NCBI GenBank assembly: GCA_017434855.1
Contig: JAFRUA010000040.1
Span: 1 to 34,058, forward strand
DNA length: 34,058 bases
Reading direction: 5' to 3'
DNA from: Clostridia bacterium
GTDB taxonomy: Bacteria > Bacillota > Clostridia > Oscillospirales > Acutalibacteraceae
In this document: piece by piece, positions 1-6,955 of the stretch
Layout of the letters: the number at the start of each line of letters is the position of its first letter
Position numbering within the stretch: the stretch's first letter is position 1
Notes under the pieces: generated by a model
Database searches by the model: none
Seen by the model: the letters and a program-made list of their open reading frames with translations, nothing else
Told to the model about the DNA's origin: nothing
Position numbers and translations under genes: made by a program

Positions 1-20
1 AGACAGACAGACAGACAGAT
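1..20. repeat. tetranucleotide tandem repeat (AGAC)n
   Basis: The window opens with five AGAC-like units, the last one imperfect. The left edge is cut by the window, so the array may be longer. No gene is visible in it. Confidence 0.85.
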
Positions 21-59
21 AGGATAACTTTGTCCTTTTTCAAAAATGAATAAAGATAC

Positions 60-97
60 AAGCGCAGTGCGCCCGCTGGGGTGCGCCGCGCTTTTTT
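60..97 (+). terminator. terminator or attenuator upstream of the first gene
   Basis: AAGCGC (60-65) pairs with GCGCTT (88-93), with a further GC-rich inner stem and a T-run at 92-97. It ends only about 35 nt before the first start codon. It may terminate an upstream gene outside the window or act as an attenuator; no good promoter is visible between it and the ribosome site. Confidence 0.6.
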
Positions 98-132
98 GAT
101 ATAGAAAAAATATTTTATAAAGGAGAGTTCTT

Positions 133-1542
133 ATGAAAATGTCAAAGAAAGTTTTATCCGTCCTGCTGGCGGTGCTGCTGCTGGCAATGACCGCGGCGGT
201 TGCCGCCGTGCCGGCGAGCGCGGTCGGCGTCGGCGACATCATCATGTTCGGCAACTATCCGCAGTCACAGGTCAGCGAGACCACGGCGCTCAAAGCCGCT
301 GCGAACAGAGCAACGTGGAAAAGCTATGACTACTATATCGGCACCGGCGATTACGACGGTCAGATGCAGTCGGGCGATTTTATGAAATATGCCGATTTTA
401 TTTCCGGCGGCATCCAATACCGCGCCGTGACATTTACGCAGTACAGACCGCTAAATACCAGCTATCGCTCCTATGCGGGCAGTTCCTATCAGGATGACAA
501 CGGCTATTACATAAACATGACCTATTATTTCAAATATGAGCCGCTGGAGTGGCGTGTGCTTGATCCGTCCGCCGGCCTTGTTTTGTGCGCGGCAATTATT
601 GATTCTCAGGCTTATCAGAACGTCGTCCGAAAAAGCGCTGCCGATTACTACTATATCGGCTCAACTTCAACCTTTGCGAACAACTATGCCAAATCGACCA
701 TCCGCACCTGGCTGAACAACGATTTCTATAACACGGCATTCAACAGTGCGCAAAAGGCAAAGATCAAATCCACAACGATCAACAACGACGCCTTTTCGTC
801 CGAATCTGCACAGTATAGTTCTCCCTCGACTACTGACAAAATCTTTTTGCTTTCCTACAGCGAAGCAAAAAACAGCAGCTACGGTCTGTCCTCCGCTTCT
901 GCAAGAAAGGCAAAAGGCACCGACTACGCAAAATGCCAGGGCATTTTTGTGGAAAGCGACGGTTCTTCCAGTTGGCGGCTGCGCTCCGCAGGCAGTTATT
1001 CCTACACTGCATGCGGTGTGAGAAAGGACGGCGACCTCTCAAGCAACAGCGGTCTCAACTATGCGAGCAACGGCATTCGGCCAGCTTGCAAATTATCAAA
1101 TCTGACCTCTGACATCTCCCAACTTGAAACCTACACCTTAACATTAGATGTGACCTCTGCGCCGACAAGCATCAATGGCAAAGGCGGCACCGTGACCGGC
1201 GCCGGAACCTATACTGAAGGGTCGCAGGTTACGATCACGGCTATTCCGGATGAAGGTTATGAGTTTGTTGGATGGTACAGTGTGCATCCGGTTGACGGTC
1301 TCGGGAAAAAGCCCGTTTATAAAAACGCAACACAAACCATCACGATGAACACATCTCTTCAATATGCTGCAGTCTTTAAAAAGACAGCTGACAACCCCGG
1401 CGATCCCGGCGATCCCGGCACGACGCCGACCCAGCCTGAAAGCGTCTGCCCGTGGTGCGGCGGCCAGCATGTCGGCTTCTTCCAGGGCATCATCGGCTTC
1501 TTCCACGGCATCTTCGCCAAGCTCTTCGGCGCGCGGTATTGA
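133..1542 (+). CDS. secreted DUF6273-like protein with InlB-type repeat and C-terminal Cys/FF-helix tail
   Basis: This 469-residue protein has a clear signal peptide (KKVLSVLLAVLLLAMTAAVA, probable cleavage near ASA at about residue 30). Residues about 120-320 are Tyr/Trp/Ser-rich and resemble the DUF6273 region common in Clostridia surface proteins (EPLEWRVL, STIRTWLNNDFY, FLLSYSEA). Residues about 335-418 look like a bacterial (InlB B/Flg_new) repeat (VTITAIPDEGYEFVGW). A Pro/Gly/Asp linker follows, then a CPWCGG knuckle (C439, C442) and an amphipathic helix with repeated FF pairs. The start has an AAAGGAGAG site 6 nt upstream. A strong terminator follows. Function is unknown; I infer an extracellular protein whose tail could be an attachment or sorting signal. 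The downstream minus-strand protein ends in a similar helix. Confidence 0.85.
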   Translation: MKMSKKVLSVLLAVLLLAMTAAVAAVPASAVGVGDIIMFGNYPQSQVSETTALKAAANRATWKSYDYYIGTGDYDGQMQSGDFMKYADFISGGIQYRAVTFTQYRPLNTSYRSYAGSSYQDDNGYYINMTYYFKYEPLEWRVLDPSAGLVLCAAIIDSQAYQNVVRKSAADYYYIGSTSTFANNYAKSTIRTWLNNDFYNTAFNSAQKAKIKSTTINNDAFSSESAQYSSPSTTDKIFLLSYSEAKNSSYGLSSASARKAKGTDYAKCQGIFVESDGSSSWRLRSAGSYSYTACGVRKDGDLSSNSGLNYASNGIRPACKLSNLTSDISQLETYTLTLDVTSAPTSINGKGGTVTGAGTYTEGSQVTITAIPDEGYEFVGWYSVHPVDGLGKKPVYKNATQTITMNTSLQYAAVFKKTADNPGDPGDPGTTPTQPESVCPWCGGQHVGFFQGIIGFFHGIFAKLFGARY

Positions 1543-1575
1543 GCCAACCGCACCCGTCAATCCTTCGGATTGCCA

Positions 1576-1603
1576 CCCTCCCCACATCGGGGAGGGCGTT
1601 TTT
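1576..1603 (+). terminator. rho-independent terminator of the DUF6273-like gene
   Basis: CCCTCCCC (1576-1583) pairs with GGGGAGGG (1589-1596) across a 5-nt loop, followed by CGTTTTT. Confidence 0.85.
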
Positions 1604-1768
1604 GTGGCTGCCTTTTATGCCTTCCTCTCGTGAGGGCTGCGGGTCCCCGGTGGGGACCTTTGCCGAAGGCAAAAGCAGCGACCGACGCGGCAGCGGAGAC
1701 AAGGGGACCGCGCGCTTGGGCATGGTGGATGGGGCGGACACGCCGCCCGCGTTCCGGCGTACAAAACA
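1604..1768. other. GC-rich intergenic stretch, no gene supported
   Basis: This stretch contains several short palindromes (for example GGTCCCCGGTGGGGACC near 1651-1667 and TTTGCCGAAGGCAAA near 1670-1684). Frames are open on both strands but none has a ribosome site or recognisable protein sequence. It sits between two convergent genes. Confidence 0.5.
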
Positions 1769-1795
1769 ACCGGCAGACGTTCTGCGCCTGCCGGT
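1762..1795 (-). terminator. terminator of the hydrolase-like gene
   Basis: ACCGGCAG (1769-1776) pairs with CTGCCGGT (1788-1795). Read on the minus strand the stem is followed by TTGTTTTGT, so it serves the minus-strand gene. Confidence 0.8.
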
Positions 1796-1811
1796 CAATG
1801 TTTTGTTTGGG

Positions 1812-3362
1812 TTATTTCTCTTTGATCTTCATCTTGATGATTGCGAACAGCGCCTTGAAAAAGCCCTTCAGCGCCTGGAAAAAGGTCGGGTGCTGATACT
1901 CGGTGTGCATGTTCTCTTCGGTCATCGGGACCCAGTAATCCCGGCCGTCCTCCCAATAGAAGACCGTGTACTGCGGGTACTCGGGGTCGTCGTTCACCGT
2001 GAGCTGACGGTCGGCGCGGATCATGCGGATCACCAGATCATAGAACATGCCCGGGAAGTCGTTGTGACGGATGTTCTTGACGAACCACGTCTGGTCCGGC
2101 AGCAGGGCGGTGGACGCATCCACGATCCGGTCGGGAGAGATGTATTTGCCGTGGCCCTTTGCAATGGCCTTTTCGATATAGGCGGTGGACAGCGTTTTGC
2201 CGATCTGGGCGCTGGTGGCGCCGAAGGACTGGTCCTTGAGGGTGATCTTGTCGTCGGACTGTTCACGCTGCGAGACCGTGGCAGGGATCATCTGGAAGCC
2301 GTACTTTGCCAGAATGCACATCTTGACGTCCTTGTTCATTTCCAGCATCAGCTCGTTCATCGGCTGGCGCACCAGACGGTCGTATTCGTCGATGCGCTTG
2401 ATCAGGTCGGCGTACTTGTCGGCGTCGTCCTTGAACAGGAAGGCCTTGGCGTCCTCATAATCTGCGGGGCCGACCATGGTCCAGTAGCCCGGGCAGGTGG
2501 CAAAGCTGGCCTTGAGGATGCGCGGGATCAGGTCCGTCTTCAGCCTTGCAAACAGGCGGTTGAGCGCCTTTTCGGTCAGGCCGAGGGCGCGAAGCTGGCT
2601 GATGAGCTCCAGCATCGTGAGGATGAGCTGGCGCTTTTCGGTCGTGTCGTACTGGTACTTCGTGCCGTAGTACTCGTTGATGGAATCGAGGTCCAGTTCC
2701 ACCTTGCCGGCAAAAATCTCGCTGAAGATCGTGGTGCCCATGGCGGCGGAGCTGTAGGAGAAGAAGGTGTCGATGTCGTCCCAGCCGTACTTTGCAAAGT
2801 AGGCCAGCGCCATCTCGGTGCCCATGCAGCGGCTGAGCACGGCGACGCGGTGATGCCCGGTCACGCGGCGCACCGATTCAATGTAGTCGTGCATGTCGTC
2901 CGCAATCTCCATCGGGTCCTGCCGCGCGTCATAGATATAGACATAGGAATACACGTTGTCCCACACATGGTCGTCGATCATCGTTTCGGGCGACCAGCTG
3001 TAGTCGATGCCGGTGGAGTTGTCGGGCAGGTCGCCGTTGTCCTGGCACGCAAAGCCCGCATACTTCTCTTCAAAGTTTGTGGCAACATACTCGATGAAGT
3101 CGTCATAATTGTTGGTGACCAGGCCCTTGGCAAACTTTTTGATGCCTTCGCCGATCAGGCCCTTGGCCCACACGGCGTCCAGACCGTCCAGCTCGCGGCG
3201 GTTTTCCGCATGCGGGTCGTCATAGATGTGCTGTTTGCCGAAGACATAGATCATCGGCATGTGCTCGCAGTTGCAGACCTTATCTTCCGCCACGGCGGTC
3301 AGGCAGCTCAGCGACGTCAGCAGCATCAGCACGGCAAGAAAAACGGACAGACAGCGTTTCAT
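1812..3362 (-). CDS. secreted alpha/beta-hydrolase-like (LCAT/lipase-type) protein with Cys at the nucleophile elbow
   Basis: The protein has 516 residues from the ATG at 3362, which has an AGAGAGG site and begins a clean signal peptide (MKRCLSVFLAVLMLLTSLSC). A longer frame to 3410 exists but would put 16 charged residues ahead of the signal. YIYDARQDP (about 143-151), then HRVAVLSRCMGTEMA (about 171-185), matches the strand-nucleophile-elbow layout of lecithin:cholesterol-acyltransferase-like lipases. The usual GHSMGG reads SRCMGT here, so Cys179 sits where Ser is expected. The C-terminus (FFQALKGFFKALFAIIK) is an amphipathic FF-rich helix like the tail of the neighbouring DUF6273-like protein. 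Hydrolase or acyltransferase activity is inferred; with Cys as nucleophile it could be a dienelactone-hydrolase-like variant or inactive. Confidence 0.75.
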   Translation of the reverse strand: MKRCLSVFLAVLMLLTSLSCLTAVAEDKVCNCEHMPMIYVFGKQHIYDDPHAENRRELDGLDAVWAKGLIGEGIKKFAKGLVTNNYDDFIEYVATNFEEKYAGFACQDNGDLPDNSTGIDYSWSPETMIDDHVWDNVYSYVYIYDARQDPMEIADDMHDYIESVRRVTGHHRVAVLSRCMGTEMALAYFAKYGWDDIDTFFSYSSAAMGTTIFSEIFAGKVELDLDSINEYYGTKYQYDTTEKRQLILTMLELISQLRALGLTEKALNRLFARLKTDLIPRILKASFATCPGYWTMVGPADYEDAKAFLFKDDADKYADLIKRIDEYDRLVRQPMNELMLEMNKDVKMCILAKYGFQMIPATVSQREQSDDKITLKDQSFGATSAQIGKTLSTAYIEKAIAKGHGKYISPDRIVDASTALLPDQTWFVKNIRHNDFPGMFYDLVIRMIRADRQLTVNDDPEYPQYTVFYWEDGRDYWVPMTEENMHTEYQHPTFFQALKGFFKALFAIIKMKIKEK

Positions 3363-3569
3363 AAAATCAACCAACCTCTCTTTTGGGACGGCAGCCAAAG
3401 CACGGCCCACATGTTCATAATATATTCATTTTATAGGAAGCACAGGAAAAAAGCAAGAGGGCAGGGCAAAGCGTAACAAATTATTCACATGTTGCGCACG
3501 CCGAAAACACAACTTTTTTCCCAAATGAGAAAGTCGGGCGGTTATGCGGCGAATCCTTGTGAAAAACGC

Positions 3570-3598
3570 TTGACATTTAAGGGTTTCATTGGTACAAT
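3570..3598 (+). promoter_or_regulatory. sigma-A promoter, lipoprotein 1
   Basis: TTGACA (3570-3575), 17-nt spacer, TACAAT (3593-3598). The same arrangement recurs before the next three genes. Confidence 0.85.
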
Positions 3599-3627
3599 AT
3601 ACAAAACATGTGAAGGAGGTGAAATGA

Positions 3628-3978
3628 ATGAAAAAAGCAATTGCACTTCTTCTGATCGCGGTGCTGGCACTGACCTGCTTCGTGGCTTGCGGTAAGAAGG
3701 ACGGCGACAAGGCTGCCAACATCGAAGGCAAATACGTCATCTCGAAGATGGGCGGCGAAGATGCTCCCGACGAGTATAAGGAGGCCATGTTCGTTGAACT
3801 GAAGGCTGACGGCGCTGCGACGATGACGATGGGTGATGAAGGCGGTGACTGCACCTGGAAACAGGACGGTGACAAGGTCATCCTGACGGCTGAAGGTGAA
3901 ACGATGGAGTTTACCCTGAACGGCAACGATCTTACGATGGTTGAGAATGGTGAAGAGATGGTTTTCACCAAGCAGTAA
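3628..3978 (+). CDS. small lipoprotein, lipocalin-like, copy 1 of a tandem family
   Basis: This 116-residue protein has a lipoprotein signal peptide with lipobox Cys21 (LTCFVAC) followed by KKDGDK. The mature part is short and beta-rich: GKYVISKM, then VELKADGAATMTM, CTWKQDGDKVILTAEG and EFTLNGNDLTMV. That is the pattern of small Clostridia lipoproteins with a lipocalin-like or DUF5640-like fold. It has its own promoter, an AAGGAGGTGAA ribosome site and its own terminator. The signal-peptide-coding part is almost identical in DNA to the next gene, indicating a recent duplication. The expected location is the outer face of the membrane; the ligand is unknown. Confidence 0.85.
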   Translation: MKKAIALLLIAVLALTCFVACGKKDGDKAANIEGKYVISKMGGEDAPDEYKEAMFVELKADGAATMTMGDEGGDCTWKQDGDKVILTAEGETMEFTLNGNDLTMVENGEEMVFTKQ

Positions 3979-4000
3979 TCTGATTTGCAAAACCCATTGA

Positions 4001-4026
4001 CCGTGTCGGTGTTCCGGCGCGGTTTT
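4001..4026 (+). terminator. terminator of lipoprotein 1
   Basis: CCGTGTCGG (4001-4009) pairs with CCGGCGCGG (4014-4022) including two G-U pairs, followed by TTTT. The same stem-loop is repeated at 4580. Confidence 0.85.
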
Positions 4027-4045
4027 ATCATATGCGGCGTTTTTC

Positions 4046-4074
4046 TTGACATTTCTTTCCTGTTTTGATACAAT
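4046..4074 (+). promoter_or_regulatory. sigma-A promoter, lipoprotein 2
   Basis: TTGACA (4046-4051), 17-nt spacer, TACAAT (4069-4074). Confidence 0.85.
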
Positions 4075-4104
4075 GAAGCAAATGAAGAGAAGGAGGTGAA
4101 ACGA

Positions 4105-4557
4105 ATGAAAAAACTGATTGCACTTCTTCTGATCGCGGTGCTGGCACTGACCTGCTTCGTGGCTTGCGGTAAGAAGGACGGCGACAAGGCTGCGGCCGAC
4201 CCCGTGGGAATGTATGTGGTCAAGACCTTTAACGGGAAGACGATAGAAGAATACCTGAAGGATTATGTTGCGGCCCAGGGCGGCGAACAGGCGGCGGCCT
4301 TGGTAGAATCCCTGGATCTGGACACGCTTCTTCAGGTGGCGGGCATTGAGTCGGTTGACGACTTCATAAGCATGGAGTTGAAGGCCGACGGCACGGCAAC
4401 GATCACGATGACCGGCGAAACCGAAACCGGAACCTGGACACAGGACGGCAGCAAGGTCACGGTCACGATCGATGACGACCCGGTGGAGTTCACCCAGAAC
4501 GGCAACGAGCTTTCTGCCGAAAAGGATGACATGAGCATGGTCTTTGTCAAAAAGTGA
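4105..4557 (+). CDS. small lipoprotein, lipocalin-like, copy 2
   Basis: This 150-residue paralogue of the preceding gene starts at ATG 4105 with an AAGGAGG site at 4090-4096. The in-frame GTG at 4096 overlaps that site and is unlikely to be used. The signal peptide and lipobox (Cys21) are the same as in copy 1. It carries an extra helical insertion (about residues 45-85: EYLKDYVAAQGGEQAAAL, ESLDLDTLLQVAG) before the shared C-terminal beta part (MELKADGTATITM, GTWTQDGSKVTVTID, FTQNGNELS). Promoter and terminator duplicate those of copy 1. The role is unknown; a surface lipoprotein is inferred. Confidence 0.85.
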   Translation: MKKLIALLLIAVLALTCFVACGKKDGDKAAADPVGMYVVKTFNGKTIEEYLKDYVAAQGGEQAAALVESLDLDTLLQVAGIESVDDFISMELKADGTATITMTGETETGTWTQDGSKVTVTIDDDPVEFTQNGNELSAEKDDMSMVFVKK

Positions 4558-4579
4558 TCCCATTTGTACAACCCCTTGA

Positions 4580-4607
4580 CCGTGTCGGTGTTCCGGCGCG
4601 GTTTTTT
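4580..4607 (+). terminator. terminator of lipoprotein 2 (duplicate stem-loop)
   Basis: This is the same stem as at 4001 (CCGTGTCGG / CCGGCGCGG, 4580-4588 and 4593-4601), followed by six T. Confidence 0.9.
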
Positions 4608-4627
4608 CATACGCGGGGCGGTCGCGC

Positions 4628-4656
4628 TTGACATTCTTCGCGCGGTCTGATACAAT
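4628..4656 (+). promoter_or_regulatory. sigma-A promoter, lipoprotein 3
   Basis: TTGACA (4628-4633), 17-nt spacer, TACAAT (4651-4656). Confidence 0.85.
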
Positions 4657-4684
4657 GGACAAAACACAGCGGGAGTTGAAACGA

Positions 4685-4909
4685 ATGAAAAAGCTGATTG
4701 CGTGCCTGCTTTTGGCCGCGCTGATCCTGACGTGCTTTGCCGCCTGCGGAAAAAAGGAATTCACTTGCGACATTTGCGGAAGGACCGTCAGGGAAAAGCC
4801 GCACAAGACCGAGATCCTCGGCGAAGAGGCCGTGCTTCGCGAGCGGTGCTATAAAGAGATCAAAGAAATGCGGGACGGCTTCAACGATCTTGCCGGTACG
4901 TTCGGTTAA
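4685..4909 (+). CDS. very small lipoprotein with CxxC knuckle, copy 3
   Basis: The gene encodes 74 residues from ATG 4685 (GGGAG site at about 4670-4674). The signal peptide MKKLIACLLLAALILTCFAAC aligns with copies 1 and 2 and has the lipobox Cys at 21. The mature domain is unrelated to theirs: FTCDICGRTV, then a helical stretch with a further Cys (EAVLRERCYKEIKEM), which suggests a small metal-binding knuckle. It therefore looks like the same secretion cassette fitted to a different mature domain. No terminator hairpin of the earlier type follows; the next promoter begins 25 nt downstream. Confidence 0.75.
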   Translation: MKKLIACLLLAALILTCFAACGKKEFTCDICGRTVREKPHKTEILGEEAVLRERCYKEIKEMRDGFNDLAGTFG

Positions 4910-4933
4910 GCGGACCCGGACGGAATTTTATGC

Positions 4934-4962
4934 TTGACTTTTTCGGCACGTTCTGCTACAAT
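4934..4962 (+). promoter_or_regulatory. sigma-A promoter, membrane protein gene
   Basis: TTGACT (4934-4939), 17-nt spacer, TACAAT (4957-4962). This is the fourth promoter of the same layout in 1.4 kb. Confidence 0.8.
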
Positions 4963-4997
4963 GAGGTTCCATTATGAAGATGTAAGGAGAGACCATC

Positions 4998-5519
4998 ATG
5001 GGAAATGATTCTTTAAGCGGAAATACGCCGGTGACCAAAGGGCAGCTTGGCTGGGTGATCGTCAGCGAGATCATGGTGCTGCTGACCGCGGCGCTGCAGT
5101 TTTTGAACATGCTGACCGTGCATATCTGGAAGAGCACCGAGACCGGTTCGTTCATCTTTGTGCTGCAAAATCTGGTCAACGACGTTGAAGAGGTGGCGGA
5201 GCGCCACAGCCAGTTGTTTAAGATGATCGGCGCGCTGATGCTGCTGGGGATCGCGCTGCTGGTGTTTTCTGCGCTGCAGATGAATCTGCCGCTGCTGCGC
5301 GGCACGGCGTATAAGTCCTACAACCTGCAGTGGCCCATCTACAGCGTGCTGTATATGATGCTGGGGCAGGCGGCAACGCTGGCGATCCTGCTGTATCGCA
5401 AGGCGACGATCGAGCTGCACTTCGGCTTTTGGTGCTGCGCTGTGTGCGAGCTGCTGGCGCTGGGTCTGCTGCTGGCCGCACTGGCCAAAAACGCGATCGT
5501 TCCGGCAAAGAAAAAATAA
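4998..5519 (+). CDS. four-helix integral membrane protein of unknown function
   Basis: This 173-residue protein has four hydrophobic segments at about 18-38, 72-92, 113-133 and 145-165, and a basic C-terminus (PAKKK). An AAGGAGAG site precedes the ATG. The loop between segments 1 and 2 is acidic (NLVNDVEEVAERH). I do not recognise the family. It ends at a strong terminator shared in space with the convergent rlmA gene. Confidence 0.75.
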   Translation: MGNDSLSGNTPVTKGQLGWVIVSEIMVLLTAALQFLNMLTVHIWKSTETGSFIFVLQNLVNDVEEVAERHSQLFKMIGALMLLGIALLVFSALQMNLPLLRGTAYKSYNLQWPIYSVLYMMLGQAATLAILLYRKATIELHFGFWCCAVCELLALGLLLAALAKNAIVPAKKK

Positions 5520-5538
5520 TTGCACCTGCAACAAAAAG

Positions 5539-5565
5539 GGTACGGCCAACGCGGTCGTACCTTTT
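5539..5565 (+). terminator. terminator between the membrane protein gene and rlmA (possibly bidirectional)
   Basis: GGTACGGCC (5539-5547) pairs with GGTCGTACC (5553-5561) and is followed by TTTT. An A-run at 5533-5537 means the reverse orientation also has a T-run, so it could also stop rlmA transcripts, which end 5 nt away. Confidence 0.85.
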
Positions 5566-5569
5566 CGTA

Positions 5570-6379
5570 TTATTGCTTTTGATAGACGGCCAGCACAAAT
5601 TCCAGCGGGGTGGTCAGCGTTTGCAGCGCGTCCAGCTTTTTCAGGTCTGCGGGCGAGGTGCGATAGCGGTACGGCGTCATGTCAAACAGGGCGCGGATGT
5701 CTTCGTTTGACGTCAGTGTGCAGTCGGCGCGGACGGTACGGACGTTCAGCAGCCGCAGCGGCGCGGCATCCGGCAGGCGCACCTCGTTTCGGTACGGCGA
5801 CGCATAGACGGCTGCTTTCAGCGCAAACAGGTGGTCCGGCCCCGGCATCACGGTGCACAGCAAACCGCCGGGCCGCAGCACGCGCGCAAATTCCGGCGCA
5901 TGGAACGGCGCAAACAGGTGAAACGCCCGGTCCACGCTGCCGTCCGGCAGGGGGATGGCCGACAGGTTGGCCACAAAGAAAAACCCGGAGCAGCCGCGTT
6001 TGGCCGCGCGGCGCACCATCGCTTTGGACAGGTCAAACCCCAGCAGCCGGCAGGGGACCTGACGCAGCACCGCTTCGCTGTAGTACCCCTCGCCGCAGCA
6101 GATGTCCAGCACAACGGACTGCGGCGCGGCGCCGCGCACAAAGTCGGTCACGGCGGCGGCCAGCGGCGCAAAGCAGCCCTTGTTTAAAAAGGCGGACCGG
6201 GCCTGCGCCATCCGGTTGTTGTCGCCGGTGGTTTCGCCGGCCCTGTGTTGGGCGGTGAGCAGATTGCAATAGCCCTCTTTGGCCAGGTCAAAGCAGTGAC
6301 CGTTTCGGCAGACAAGGGTGCGGTCGCGGCGCTCCAGCGGGGTGCGGCAGACCGGGCAGACGGGATAAAGCGGTTCCAT
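5570..6379 (-). CDS. rlmA: 23S rRNA (guanine-N1)-methyltransferase RlmA family
   Basis: This 269-residue SAM-dependent methyltransferase is expected to modify a guanine in 23S rRNA hairpin 35. The start is the ATG at 6379 behind GGAGGTCTT on the minus strand; the frame runs on upstream without protein-like sequence. The N-terminal zinc ribbon is visible (C8, C11, C24, H28 in PVCPVCRTPL and CRNGHCFD), followed by GYCNLL, typical of the family. Motif I for SAM is VVLDICCGEGYY (about 91-102), and LRPGGLLCTVMPG is the post-motif strand. The length is normal. Some relatives (TlrB) give macrolide resistance, but nothing here distinguishes that from the housekeeping form. Confidence 0.9.
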   Translation of the reverse strand: MEPLYPVCPVCRTPLERRDRTLVCRNGHCFDLAKEGYCNLLTAQHRAGETTGDNNRMAQARSAFLNKGCFAPLAAAVTDFVRGAAPQSVVLDICCGEGYYSEAVLRQVPCRLLGFDLSKAMVRRAAKRGCSGFFFVANLSAIPLPDGSVDRAFHLFAPFHAPEFARVLRPGGLLCTVMPGPDHLFALKAAVYASPYRNEVRLPDAAPLRLLNVRTVRADCTLTSNEDIRALFDMTPYRYRTSPADLKKLDALQTLTTPLEFVLAVYQKQ

Positions 6380-6417
6380 AAGACCTCCGGGACTTGCATT
6401 TTCAATGCGTTTGTGAT

Positions 6418-6447
6418 AGTATAGTATAAATTGCGGAATTTTGTCAA
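6418..6447 (-). promoter_or_regulatory. promoter of rlmA
   Basis: On the minus strand, TTGACA lies at 6447-6442 and TATACT at 6423-6418 with an 18-nt spacer. The box overlaps the start region of the divergent gene, whose own promoter must lie in the same about 60 nt (TATAGT/TATAAA at 6420-6430 is a possible -10). Confidence 0.7.
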
Positions 6448-6460
6448 GGGGGGATCGCCC

Positions 6461-6943
6461 GTGGCCAAAGACAAACAGCCCAAAACCAACGCCATGCGGA
6501 TGCTTGAAACTGCGGGCGTGCCGCACCGGGTCAACCGTTATGACTGTGACGAATTCATCGACGGCGTTCACATCGCCGACCAACTGGGCCAGCCGCACGA
6601 ACGCTCGTTCAAGACGCTGGTCACGTCGGCCAAAAGCGGGGCGCACTATGTGTTTGTGCTGCCCATTGCCGAAGAGCTGGACCTGAAAAAGGCGGCGAAG
6701 GCCGTGGGCGAAAAGAACGTGGAGCTGCTGCACGTCAAAGACATCCGCGCCGTGACGGGTTATATCCGCGGCGGCTGCACCCCGGTCGGGATGAAAAAGC
6801 AGTTTCCCACGGTGCTGGATGAAACGGCGCTGCAGTTTGACGAAATCATCATCAGCGGCGGCATGCTGGGGACGCAGATCTTTCTGGACCCGCTCGATCT
6901 GGCGGCGCTTTTGCACGCGACTGTGACGGACATCAAAAAGTAG
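6461..6943 (+). CDS. ybaK: YbaK/EbsC-type Cys-tRNA(Pro) deacylase
   Basis: This protein of about 160 residues belongs to the YbaK/prolyl-tRNA-editing (tRNA_edit) family, which hydrolyses Cys mischarged on tRNA-Pro. I chose the GTG at 6461 because GGGGGG at 6448-6453 is well spaced and the protein then begins AKDKQPKTNAMRMLETAGV, the usual family start. A TTG at 6431 would add 10 residues. Visible family motifs are HERSFKTLV (with the essential Lys), FVLPIAEELDLKKAAKA, GYIRGGCTPVGMKK and IIISGGMLGTQI. It lies 12 nt upstream of the CotH-type lipoprotein and is probably cotranscribed with it. Confidence 0.9.
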   Translation: MAKDKQPKTNAMRMLETAGVPHRVNRYDCDEFIDGVHIADQLGQPHERSFKTLVTSAKSGAHYVFVLPIAEELDLKKAAKAVGEKNVELLHVKDIRAVTGYIRGGCTPVGMKKQFPTVLDETALQFDEIIISGGMLGTQIFLDPLDLAALLHATVTDIKK

Positions 6944-6955
6944 AGGACGATCAGA

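Noticed and set aside
1452-3476. Plus-strand open frame of 674 codons
   Set aside because: It is antisense to the hydrolase-like gene, has no ribosome site, and its translation (His/Val/Arg/Gln-rich) is the typical shadow of a GC-rich gene. The minus strand has a signal peptide and motifs.
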